This document shows, piece by piece, positions 35,681-47,700 of a stretch of 64,000 nt of DNA. Made by a program: the position numbers and the translations under genes. This DNA comes from Dicaeum eximium (lineage: Eukaryota > Chordata > Aves > Passeriformes > Dicaeidae), in contig VWZP01005514.1 in the NCBI GenBank assembly GCA_013396995.1, positions 248,001 through 312,000 on the forward strand, written 5' to 3'. The stretch's first letter is position 1. Each line of letters starts with the position of its first letter. Under the pieces are notes generated by a model. It was given only the letters and a program-made list of their open reading frames with translations. It made no database searches and was not told the DNA's origin.

Positions 35681-38600
35681 TAGAAGCAATTTTCTCAGAT
35701 TGGTTTCCTTTCCAAAAAAAACCAAAACAACATAATTTTAGAAATTCTAGAATTGATGAACCAAAACCACTACACTAATAATAATTGTACAAAAGAAATC
35801 TTATTTTTAAATTTTTTTTTCACATGAAATGTTCTGTAGTAATGAGATTCCTGTATTGGCCAAGACATAACTTTAAATGTAGGAAAATGAGATTAGATAA
35901 AGTTCATAAAGTATTTTTAAAAATTGATTTGACTGTAAATCAAGTTGTTACCTAATTAAAAATTATATCACAGGTAATTATATCAGTATTATCAATATTT
36001 GTTGCCTCTGATATTAATGCATTTCTCAGAAATGTATCAAATTGCACACTAATAAAGAGTTGCATCAGAAATTAACCACATGTTTGCACCCTCACAGTGT
36101 CTTCAAAGTCAGAGTATACTCTAGGTGGAAGTCTTCAAATCCTATCAAGGATATCTGCAAAAGCCCAAGTCACTAGCAATTGCATATCTCCCAGAATAAT
36201 AAGGCAAAGCCCTTTCCTTTGAATAACCAATTTTGTACTTTTATTCCTAAGCAAAAGCTAATTTGGTTAGAGCTGATAAAAGTATGTTATTACTAGGACA
36301 TTGTGCAGGATGAGATATTAAAAAGTATGCCAAGAGAGACAATGCATAATCATGATATTGTGCATATTTTTGTACTGAATGGATGTTCTTGGCACTCTAA
36401 CAGTCATAAACTGGCAAACTTGTAACTCTTTGATGCAATGGCCACAGGAAAGAATTTACTGTTCATTAATGCAGCTGGTGAAATTCCACTAATCAAGAAA
36501 GAGTGTAACACCACACCTTTCTGATGCAGTAGTGGTGACATCAGATTGCATTACCTCAAGGGTCTCCAAAGTGGACAGGACCAGCAAGATACAGGTCTAT
36601 TTTTGTGGCAAATTAAATACTCTTACCATCAATATAACAATCCTGCCACATCAGTTTCATTAATCATCTTAAGTGGAGTGCAGTGATTGAAAATGGCTGA
36701 GGATTTACCCCTGTTTTGGTACAGGAATGGCAAAGTATATGTAAGATGTAGTCTTAGGACAAAATTGTTATTATTTTCGGTGGATCAGAAAGGATTAAGC
36801 AATAACACTGTGAATTTTTTCTCTCTCCAATTAACTTTCGTACGGATATCAGCACTAATATCCTGTGCAGTGGAGTAAGGTGAAGAGCAATGCACTTCAC
36901 TGAAGCAGGTGCAATATCTAGTTTTACTATTATTATTCCCAAGCCATATTATTGGCTCTAGAAACTGTGCTGTTTCTGGTTTCTTTTCCTTAATTTGCTT
37001 GGAAGACATTGCCTGCCAAATAAAAGGTCACTTAAAATGGGTTAATTTAATAGTGATCCTGTACCAAGTATCTTTTCTGGTGGGGTTCTGCATTATTTCA
37101 TAAATAATTATGTTACTGTGCTGGCCTCATGGTGAACACTTATAAATTCAAATAAGAAAAAATAAGGCAGTGCAGCATAAGAAAATTCTAGAAGACAAGC
37201 ACTATAAAGTACTTTGTAGACTTGTGCTTTCTTGTTTTCATTGAATATATGCAGCAAAATTGAAATATAGATGGTATTTGATCTCTGCAAGCAAGAAAAA
37301 ATTCCTATATATTATTTTTTTCTATATAACAGAATCTAAAATAATGTATGCAAACACCTCTAATGGTTGTAATGTGATTTGAATTAAAACTTTATCTAAA
37401 GGAAAAATAAGTTTTTCTCAAATAAAGTTCTTATAAACAGGAGCACAATGCTACTTACAGTATTTGGAACTAACACCGCCTTAGAGAAAATTGAGGAAAG
37501 CTAAATTAAAAGCTATAAGAGAAGGTCCAGACTGACTGCAATACCCTAATTTTAGAAGGTACATATCTTCATTTATCAATATTTTTCTGCTTCCATACTT
37601 CAGCATTTGTCCACCTGTCTCTATAGCTCTCCAGTGCATTTGCAAAGGTCAATTTAATTTGTGTGCAAGATAATTTAATTTGTATGACACTGTGCGAGAT
37701 ACTTTTGTAATTATCCAAACCAGGGGAATTATTAGATCTAAAGGTGCACCTACAATAATAATTAAAATGCTCAGCCTCATTGAGACACTTGAACAAATCA
37801 AAATTTCCAAGAATCAAATTGTGCTGACTACCTGTTCTTCTCCAGAGGTCACAGTATGTACCCATCCTTACAGTGTGTCTGTACTGCCCAGCAGCAATTC
37901 CCAACTAAAGTGAAATTCCAGATCAGATGGAATATGATATCATATACCAATTATATTTCAATTTTATATATTTTTATATCATCATCAAGGTTTCATATAG
38001 GAAAAAAAAAACAACTTCTAAAAGAAAGGATCCCCTGAATTGTATTAATAACAATGTTTATGCGGTGAATTTCAAAGAAATATTTAACTTAGTCTCCTTA
38101 AATTATGAAAAAAATGAATGTCCTTTATGAAGGATGAGTGTTAATACTTCTGCAGGAAGTTAACACTTCTGCAGGAAAACATTGATGATGATGTATGATG
38201 ACTTACGTATGATGATGTATAAAACACATAAAGGATTAGAATAATATAGATGCAAATAATTCTAACATTTAAAATTCATGGTTAGGTTTTTTTTTTAAAT
38301 ATAAGAATGGACAAGAAAAGTTTATACAACATTTAATTTTCAGCTCTAGATTTTCCTTATCATGTACCAGAATGTTTTAATGAGGGAATTTATTTTAATT
38401 CTAGGTATTTTTTGAGCTTAAAAGACCTAAATCTAAACCTCTTTCCTCTTTTCTTTAGTTTGTTTCAGTTGAAAACTCATAAAAAATAATATCTAGCATG
38501 TTATTTCTTTAATAAGCTTTTATCTATAATAATTTAAAATTTTTCTGGGGGAGAGAAAAATGAAAGAAATATAACTCAATTGTTTTACTTTATTATTTAG

Positions 38601-41279
38601 AACATTTTTTTCCAGTGGATTAAAAGGTATGCATCTTAAATTTTTTTTTCTGATTCTGCTCTTCCTGAGCTGTATGAAAAAGTTTTTAATATCTTTCAAT
38701 AACCTCACATAAAATGAGAACTCATGTTTCATTTTGATGGGTTTAATATAGACACCAGGATGAAATAAACTAGAAATGAAACAGAGGAGGTCCTTTTCTA
38801 GAGGAGGTCTAGAGGAGGATGGTCATCCTTAATTACATATTAATAAGTTTGAAGAACAATTAAATATCTGCTAAACACAATAGTCTAAATATAATCTTTG
38901 GCTCAGAAAGTCTGTAATTGCCAAGCACTGGGCACTAGTGGAATATCCATCACATAATTCTAGATTTTCTATGGGTTGTTTTTGGATTTTTTTTTTTCAT
39001 TCAACACCATATTCTACACATGTTGAATCACCATTGCCATTCTGTTAATAAAAATTGAAAAAAGGTGTTTTAACAGTGAAAAAAAGTCTGATAGTCATAA
39101 TTTCCCTAAATTTTCAGCAAACATTGTTCTCCGACAATCCTTTTATTATCATTATTTAATAAGTAATATATCACGTGTATTAAATATATCAATTTAATAC
39201 AGGTGTTACTGATGATATAAAAGTTTTAAAATACTGACCTTTTGGTGAAAGAAGTTTTAAATGCAAAGAATTCTGCAGTCATTTTCTATTTAATACTTCA
39301 ATTTCTTTTTGAGTGTGAGTACCTAGCAAAAGAGAAAACTGTAACTATTACTCAAATGGTTTATTTATGACTTATTGAATCTCATAAACTTGCTACATTT
39401 CATTTAACTGAATTATCAGAGTTCTCTAATCTGATCTGGTTCTACATCTTGAGTCATAATGTGGCCTTAAACCCACACCCAGTGCAACAGAATGCTCCTT
39501 CTGCAGGAAGAGATGTCACCCTAAATTCTTAGGCAGAATATACTTTTTGTGTAATCTCAAATGTTCCATTAGAAACATCAGCAGTTCTCCAAAGTTTTAT
39601 CAATTTGAAAGTTGTGTTTAAGATTGTATTCCTGTAGGAGTGACTGTATGGAAATCATTAGCACAAAAATAATCCCATCCTTAATTACATGAGTAGAGAC
39701 AGCTCTTAGTTGTGCCATCACAACTTCCATGGTAATGTTCCCTTTATCTCTTTTAATGTAAAAATGCTTCTTAGCAGAATTAGATCTTTTGGTACTCATA
39801 AGGTATTAGACATATGTATTGTGAATATTTTCTTTTAGCCTGTAGGACAAAATTCTCTACATATATTTTCAGCAGGTACAGATTAATATTTGTCTCAATT
39901 ATATTACACTAGTTCTAACCAACTCCTCTTTACTGAAAGATAAAGTTAATTTTGTTTGAGCATGTTAGAGAAAACAAAGCAGAAACAATGAATGGAGACT
40001 TCCAAACAACACAATTTCAAGAAATGATGAAATATTCCTGATTTCACTAAATTAGCTGACAGAGCAAGTAGACAACAAAGGAGTGAGACACAGAAATAAA
40101 CTATGCATGAGAGATGCAGAAGTGAATGAAAGACTAGTGAAAGTGGCTGATATTATTGCTGTGATGCCACCGGGGGCTGGATCAGGTAAAACTTCTTCAG
40201 AACAAAGTAAATACCATGAATGTATCTTATCACCAGCTTTCTGGTGTCTTCCAGAATTCAGTTTTGGAGTGAGTACAGACTAATTGTCAGAAAACATGGT
40301 TTGGTCTGGTCTGGTTAGAATTTCTTCAGTTTACTTTGGTTTGTTCTATATTGATTTGTAGTTCCTAGAAGTTTAAAAACACCATTCTTCTCGGTATTTC
40401 ACAAAAGCTGATTCTGTAAATCACTTTTATGGTTTCACAGGTGTCTGCATTGCTTCACATACCTCTGGTGAATTGTAGGATATATCAGAGAGAAAAGAGA
40501 AATAATACTAAAGGCTGCAGCTGCAGCACCTCGTGTACAACTGCTCTGTTACACAATATGAGTTGTGGCTATGTCCCAGATATCCTGCCTTTTCTTCTTT
40601 TTTTTTCTTAGCTCTAGTTGAGACCACTTATGAATCAAATAATTTGCAGCTGGGTGCCTGTTTTGTCAAATATGGAACCACTACCAGTCTCTGCTATAAC
40701 AGTTAAGTAACTGAGTGGTCCAACTGGAAATGCAATACAAAGAACCATAATAATGTTAGTTATTTGGGTTAGTCTTGGTAACAAAATAGGATTATTTTCC
40801 AGAGGAAGAGGATAAATAATTTACTTTAATTTTTAAAAATAATTAGTAGGGGATTTTAATGGTGTCTTTTGGTACTTCAGATGGTTGAATTCTGCTGGCC
40901 AGCATCTCCCAAGTAAACAAATGTAACATCAAAACCCTTAGAAAGGTGTGAGTTTTACTCAGGAAATATACATGCAGTTGGCATTAACCTTGGTAGGAAA
41001 CTTAGGAAACCTTATGTACATTTTAAAAATATCTTGAAAAACTGGAAGATTTTTGTTTCCCTTTATTTCTAGACATAAGTTTAAACCATGTAGAATTAGA
41101 AGCATAAGCAAATAAATACGTCTTAGGGCATTAGTTAATAACTAGATCTTGTTCCATATTAGAAAATAAATACAGAAAACCAGAATGCACAGCTCTAAGT
41201 AGATAATTCTCTTTATCTCCCCATGAGGAAAAGATGTCACATAAAATCTTTCAAATACTTTTTAAGGTCCAAAATTCAA
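35681..41279. other. Long gene-free AT-rich stretch
   Basis: No gene over about 5.6 kb. A non-repetitive passage at about 35960-36080 with ttgcacac and aattaacc words could be a conserved element. The frame at 37569-37904 (minus, 111 codons) has no recognisable family. A 13-bp repeat (taatttaatttgt) occurs near 37650-37681. The frame at 40083-40283 includes a chance P-loop-like run and is discussed under rejected items. TGGTC-type repeats occur near 40300. Confidence 0.55.
38140..38220. repeat. 19-bp tandem duplication followed by an ATGATG tract
   Basis: The 19-mer at 38140-38158 (gttaatacttctgcaggaa) is repeated at 38159-38177 with one change. It is followed at about 38183-38220 by two copies of a gatgatgtat-type word separated by gatgacttacgt. 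Both are small slippage-type duplications side by side. Confidence 0.85.
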
Positions 41280-41349
41280 GAAAGACTATAATTTATCCTG
41301 AACTCTTCCCGCTGGTAAATTGAGATCCTAGCCACTAGGCTAAGCAGCT
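41280..41349 (-). pseudogene. tRNA-like remnant (Glu/Asp-like), or tRNA-derived SINE head
   Basis: On the minus strand, reading from 41349 down, there is a perfect pol III A-box fit, TAGCCTAGTGG (41342-41332). It is followed by CTAGGATC, which matches the D-arm region of tRNA-Glu and tRNA-Asp. About 20 bases on, CAGCGGGAAGA resembles the 3' anticodon-stem side and variable region of tRNA-Asp, with the same spacing. The B box is poor (GAGTTCAGGAT at 41305-41295) and slightly too close. The acceptor stem does not pair. It is therefore not a working tRNA. It may be a decayed tRNA pseudogene or the head of a tRNA-derived SINE; no SINE body was recognised downstream. Confidence 0.45.
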
Positions 41350-42789
41350 ATGAATGTATTATATTCATAAAAGTCATGTTTCAATGACATGAAATAATAT
41401 TAGCAATGTACTTGAGGCAGTGTAATTACAAGCAGAAAACAAATACAGAAATAGATCAAATAAGAAGTTGAGCTTAAAACACAGGAGTTAAATAGAGAAG
41501 TAGAAATGTTTTACGTCTGGATAAAAATATGCAAAGCTCTCAAGTATATAAAATAATCCCCCAAATTTCTTGCTATTGCAAATTAAGATCATATCGAAAC
41601 ATGAAATGATATATCAAATATGCAGTTTAATACAGTCAATAGTACCTCTAAGTTGCATGTTTGTATTAAATTACAGGTAACTGACCCACAAGCCTTCAAT
41701 GTTGAGGTCACAACTGCAGTGAATTTGAAACCTTTACTTATGAAAGGCTACAATATTTATGTCAAACAATCCCATCCAAGAGCAGTGGTAAACACATAGC
41801 AATGTGTGATTTTCCTCTTTCTTACCCATTTCAGAATTGCAAGTATCTCACCAAACTCAGTAGTTAACTCCCTCTTGCAGAAGGAAGTATGAGATCGTTT
41901 ACACTTTATTTTTGACACCAGATGGAAAAGGTATAGGACAAAAGAAACAGATTGCAATACCCTACTTAACAGAAATCCCCATACCTCTGTGTTTATACAC
42001 TAGTGTTAGGATTGCCATCATCTAAGCAAATGGTAAACCAGAATACACTGGTTATTGCATTCCTTTTATCACCTTGTTTGGCAGTCCCTAAAGTTGCATT
42101 TAAGGTTGCCACCAGTATACATTAAAAAATACTGAAAAAATATAGCAAATATAGGTGGTTCTTTTCATTGTGATGAAGGCAATGAAACCTTTTTTGCCTA
42201 CTTTTCATTTTCTGAAATGTATCTGAAGTATTTAGACAGCTGAAGCTTCTGCTATTTCATGTGGATTTTAGAATTTTCAATGACCTCTGTCTGTAAGAGA
42301 TAGAAGACAGACATGATTGTGCTGTATAAGCACCATGGGAATATAGTACATGGAGTTCATAGAATAAAGTATCACACAGAACAAAGCATCTCTGCTTTGT
42401 TCTGGCTGTAACCAACAAGGTTACATGCTTTGTAGTAATTTTTTCTCAATTTACTTTGTATCAAACAGTGGCATGGTCTGCAAATGGATCACTAACATGA
42501 AATAAATCTCTATGTATCTTTATCTATCTAAATGTCTATGTATTGTTTTCAGCCTTTTCCTCCATTTGATGCACTGACAGATTTGTCTGTATGCTTTAGT
42601 TTCAATCTGTCGCAGAAAAAATGCTCAAAACCCAAACCAGATCAGCTGCTAGCGTCTCTCTCATTCTTTTTCCCTCCTCCCACTTACAAAAGGACCTCTA
42701 TTATTCTCTGCAGAACAATTGCATGTGAGTTTGATTAACAGATGAATCTTGGCAGGATTGTTCCATCATTTTTTTCTGATGACTTGCAG
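41350..42789. other. Gene-free AT-rich DNA
   Basis: No gene or repeat I can support. A short tctatctatc-type passage near 42514-42540 is too brief to call a microsatellite. The 68-codon frame at 42532-42738 has no domain. Confidence 0.55.
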
Positions 42790-43560
42790 CTGCAGAATCA
42801 GCTCATCTCCCTTGTAGCTGGTGAGGAACAGGGAATTTTGTCAAACAGCATCCCTGGTGGCTGAGCCTGAGCCTCTCAGGACCACAAAAAGAAAGTGGTG
42901 TGTGCTGGTGGCAGGAGAGCCACCATGCAGGGGGCAGAGGCCCTCCCCTGCTGACCACACTTGTGTCCTGGAGAGGTTTGGAGCTTCTTGCTGGGGGCTT
43001 GCATTCGTGACTTCCCTGAGAGGTGACCAATGCCTCCTCCAGCTTAGTGGTTCCACAGTTATTCCACGCAAGCACCAACAGTATAGACAGGGGTGATCTG
43101 GGAATTGCCAAAATGTGTGTAAAGAGCTCTGTGGACAGTGTTCAACAGCATACACGTAATGTTTGACTCCTGCCAGAGAGGAGAAAGAGCATTAGGAGGA
43201 CTCAGCAGACTTTATGGCTCAACAATGGTTTGCATAGCTGGTGTTTGAGTAGGGCTTCAGGTTCCACAGCCATGGGGCTCTCTTAAAGAATCAAAACCTT
43301 CTGGCAAGAGACTGGATCCATCCTGACCCGGTCAAGTGGGGCACCTTTCCCAACAGGCTAAACAAACTGGTAAAGACAGCCTCCTCAAAAATCAAAAATG
43401 TGAAAGTTTTATGTGGCACAGATAATCTAAAAGCTCAGTATGATGGGAAAAAAGGATCAACAGTGATCAACTGTAACCACCCACTCCAGACACAGGACTC
43501 GTCCCACCAGGTTTCATTTTTGCCAATGATATCAAATCTCTGGGACTGGTTCAAAATTTT
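42790..43560 (+). mobile_element. Probable CR1 LINE 5'-region fragment (sense)
   Basis: This is a GC-raised block in AT-rich DNA. The passage near 43255-43385, ttcaggttccacagccatgg, then ggggctctc, aaccttctggcaagagactg, gatccatcctgacccggtca, acaggctaaacaaactggta, matches in order a segment of the 5' part of avian CR1 as I remember it. The upstream part (42790-43110), with ctcatctcccttgtagctgg and a run of GC-rich sequence, fits the CR1 5' UTR less certainly. Frames of 91-104 codons on both strands between 42803 and 43155 are products of this composition and match no protein. The 5' part is rare among CR1 copies because most are 5'-truncated, so this insertion was relatively long or has lost its 3' end. 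Confidence 0.5.
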
Positions 43561-46500
43561 AAGCTCTTCTTGTTTGTTCCTCATGCTGCATAGATCGTTG
43601 TTAGAAACATTTCAGGAGTGGTATTTTGTAGCCAGCACCTCATGAAGAAGGTGAGAAATGATAAATAGGTAAATTTGTGGAATTTTTCGTGGTTTCACAA
43701 GAGGATTTTGTAACTTCTTGTGAAGTCACTGAGGGAGAACCTCCTTCCTAACTAGTTCTATAACCTCTGAGAGGTATTATATCACATGTATGGGAGAGTC
43801 ACATGCATGTCTTTTTCCATGTGAACAAAGATATCATAACAATTGTAAAAGTCAAGATCCTACCTGCAGCCTCTGAGATACTGGACTCTGGAGTACTGTT
43901 TCTGCTGTTTAATTTTCTCCATTTGGTATAAAACAGTATTATAGCAGATAAAATTTCAGTGTTCTGGTCACCAAGCTGCAAAATTATTGTCTCTCTTTTT
44001 TAAAATTTGCTTGAGTATATACTCACATTATTAATATATTCATTTGCTTTTATTAAAACTGCTCAGAAATAAAGTAGAAAAGAGGCTACATAAAAGTTAT
44101 TATACTCAAGAAAAATATTATATTTAATGAAAACCTTTCTTTAAAATAATACATTCAGTTTAGCCTCTCCTCTTTACTCATTTTATGCAATATAAATCAG
44201 ATTTTTGGGGATGGCAAATTTATCCTAAGAGGTGGAAGTAGAAGTTAGCTTATTCCTCCAGTTAAAAGGTAAAGTCTTCGCTTTTATTACTAATCAAATA
44301 AAAAAAAAATCTCAGTATTAGAAATCTCAAAAAACAGTTATTGTAGTTATATTTACTTTTGCAGTTATTTAAGCCTTCTAGTTTTTGTCTTCTTTGTTAT
44401 ATTTAGGTATCTTAGTAGGCTGTAGGTATAATGATTGCTTCCTGGATAGGTCTTTTAATTCAATTTCATGTTCACACACTCATTCACGGCTTGATTAATC
44501 ACACCTTCTCTTTTGATAGTTTGTCCTTACAGACTTTCTTCTTCTTTTTTTTTTTTATACTTCTCTCTGCATTTGAAGCATATCCAGCATAGCTCTTAGT
44601 GGATTTTAGTGGATTTATCTCTTCCCATTTATCAGCTCTGAAAAACATCAGTTCTAGTATAACATGATGTACTTTATAGGAAGCTATCCTGTCCTCAACA
44701 ACTGTCTTTACAGTCTAGTACATCTTTGCAATAGCCCTTTTTCCAAATTTCTCAGTAGTAGCTACTTCAATCCAATACAGCATCTGAGTCTGTAATACTT
44801 TTACTCTTAGAAGTACAGCATGATCAAAACAGAGCTTTGAAAAAGCTGCCAAATCTTTCATCTAGTTCTTCACTCATGAAAGTGTGAAGTCTCTGTCCAC
44901 TCCTTGTAGCAGCTGAATAAAAAAGTTCCTTGTAGTTTCACATGATCATCTGCTCAAGGCATAATTGTGTTGTGTTATTACTTTAAAAAGAAAAAAATGT
45001 CAAAAGAAACAAAAAATTCCTGCCATGGCTAAAGGACTCAGAATTTAAAAATTTCAGCATTTCCTAGAGCTAACATTTTGTCAAAGGCCAGAAGATTGCA
45101 CAGCACTGTGCCAGAAATATTTTTTTTGCATTGGGATGAAATAGTTTCTGGAATGTCATATGCAAGTGACCTTCATAGTTTGTCTTTTTCGTTGAAACAA
45201 AGTAAGATTGATGTTAGCTTTCTCTTGTAATCAATGACAAAATAATCCAAATGAAAAGGAGTAGCTTCTTCATCACCTTATAGGTTTTTTCAAAAATGTC
45301 AATGGCCTTTTATATATATATATACATAGAATTTAATAGAAATGTACATTCAGATGAACTTTTGTTAGCTTAAAATCTTAAATAAAGTTTCTTAGGCATC
45401 TTGGAATCTGAGAAGTGGAGTTGAGGAAGATTAAAATATCATATGCTATTCTCTTTGTGACAAAAATTCTTCAGTTCATTGCTACAAAGCTGGCACTTAA
45501 TTCAGAAAACATTTCAGCTTCAATCAGTTAATGTAAAATTCTCTTATACCTAAAGACTACTTTCAGGCAAAATGTTGGCCTTTAAGTCTTTAGGGCAGAT
45601 TGTATTGAGCCTGGATAATAAAAATGTGTATGTCAGATTTTTTAAATATATATTTCATAATTTATATATGAGAATGAGTATTCTTGAATTCTTATTAGAA
45701 ATAAATATTTTCTCCTTTCAATGTAATAATATTATCTATAACATTTTCCACTGTAATTGATAATTAATATATGTAACTTATTTGTTGCACAGATATAAGT
45801 ATTTTTTGCACTTTGAAAAATTTGGTGCTGTTGTGATCAAGTAGAACTTTTTTTTTCTTTTGCACTTGTGATGTTCTGAGTCACTGAATAAAAGGCCAGT
45901 GAACAAAGAATGATAGATTTTCAGTTGGCTTCATTGCCATCTTTCTTTATCAGGGTACAGTATAGTACCTATAAATACCCAAGCTTCATAGAAAATGGTT
46001 CAGGATGTGGAACTAAATGTTAGGGAGCCTATGACACACCTACCAAAAATAGACACTTAACAAGCCATTCTACAAAGTGACAAAGGAAATCTCAGAAGAG
46101 AGGCATGTGAATAAAGTTCCAGCCAGGTGTTTTAAGTACCAAATGCATGACAAATACTTAATAGAAAATTCCTTTAACACCCCCACCTCTGATAAATGAA
46201 AAAAGACAAGGATAAACCTAGACAAAGCCAAACAAGTTATTAAGTGCCTAGAAACATTTTATAGAATAAAGTGCCATCAAAGATTTTCTACAGATGATTT
46301 TCCCTTTGAAGAGAGCTTCTTGCCAAGACGGAGGGGGAAATGCCTCAAAATCCTTTGTAAAATCTGACCGCAATCTCTCTTTTTAAGAAAATATTGTCCC
46401 AGTATTATAAGGAAAATTTTTACTTCCAGTAGTTTTTCAACTGTGAATTATTTACTTGTGAATTCCTGTTTTGAAGCAGTTTACTGGGTTCAGACCTGTA

Positions 46501-47464
46501 GCTTAGAAGACTATTCTACATGTTTTTGATCTACTCAGAAGAAACTAACACCATTATTTAAAAAGCAATATTGTTCCTTAAAAAGACTTCTGTCCTGTTT
46601 TTTTTTTTTTTTCTTTCCCAAAAGAAGCAATTACATTTCCCCAGATTTATATCTAAGCAATGTTTTCCATTTTGATCATAAGTATTTTTATTGCCTTACT
46701 TTTTATGGACTATAATAGATAACAACCATGTGATACAGAATGCACTTAGATACTGTCTAATTGCAAGTTGTCTTTGGATAATGTTTTAATAGCACAGACA
46801 GGTATTGAAGATTGTGCAGAATACTACTATCACAAAAACATAGCTGTATTCCCAGAGCAATGAGGTATCAAGAATATATCATTAAAACACACATGGATGC
46901 ATTCGAAAGCTGTTCAAACTTAATAACTCCTGCTCAGCAGAGAATAGGGAATGTGGTTGTCCTCAATTCATTTATAAGGGATGTTTAGTGGAAAGTTCAA
47001 GGTTGTCTCCCAACAACCTTGCACTGTAAGGACAAGGAAATTCCCACTAGAAGCAGTTTTGTCCTGGGTCACACTTCTGTACAGCTCCACAAGCACTTTG
47101 TAGAGGCAGGTGCAGGTGTAGATGCTTGTTCCCAGCTGAGGTGACCACTGTCTGTGTGTGTGTCCATTTCTATGTGCATTTGTGCAGACAAAAAGCCTTC
47201 TAAACCAAATTTCTGAGATTCTAAGCTATAAATTTGATTTTAACTTATATTTTTTATAGATTAAAAAGGTCAAGTATTCCCAAAACAGATTTTCATGCAT
47301 ATGCCCTCATTTCACACAGTAAAATTAAATCTATATAGACTTTTTCCTTTACTTAGGACCAACTTTTTTTCTCCCTTCTTTCCAGAAACTACTGATTTCC
47401 AAATAATATACTTAAAAAAATCTATTCAGTGCAATATTGAGGATCTTGCAAATGTTAAATCAGA
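43561..47464. other. Gene-free AT-rich DNA
   Basis: No gene over about 3.9 kb. T runs lie at 44545-44556 and 46598-46612, and a TA run at about 45313-45325. The passage at 47040-47170 is GC-richer and includes a short (TG)n run near 47151-47160; it is not identified. Frames here are short. Confidence 0.55.
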
Positions 47465-47700
47465 ATGATGTTCAACAGAATTTGCCCTGAAAATGCACTT
47501 GACCACCAACTCAGGCCCCTGCTGCCCTGGTGTGGCTGTGATCAGCACTGGGATCCAGAATGTTCCCTTTGGTGCAGTGTGTGTGTCCCAGCCCTGGCTA
47601 GTGGTCTAGCAGTGCCTCCTGGGACTCAGCCTTCCCCAGTGATGGACACATGTGGATGTGTTCCCACTAAAGTGTTAACATTTTCATTATTTGTCACTTT
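47465..47700. other. Unidentified GC-rich patch
   Basis: About 240 bases stand out from AT-rich flanks, with words such as cctgctgccctggtgtggct and cagccctggctagtggtc. The 79-codon frame that spans it has no recognisable domain or splice-site pair. It could be a fragment of an interspersed repeat; I cannot assign a family. Confidence 0.35.

Noticed and set aside
40083..40283. Frame with a PPGAGSGKTSSEQ run resembling a nucleotide-binding P-loop.
   Set aside because: The Walker A pattern needs Gly four residues before the GKT; here that position is Pro. No hydrophobic strand or Walker B follows, and the frame ends soon after.
42803..43155. Overlapping frames of 91-104 codons on both strands.
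   Set aside because: They fall in the GC-raised CR1-like block, where stops are rarer in all frames, and none matches a protein.
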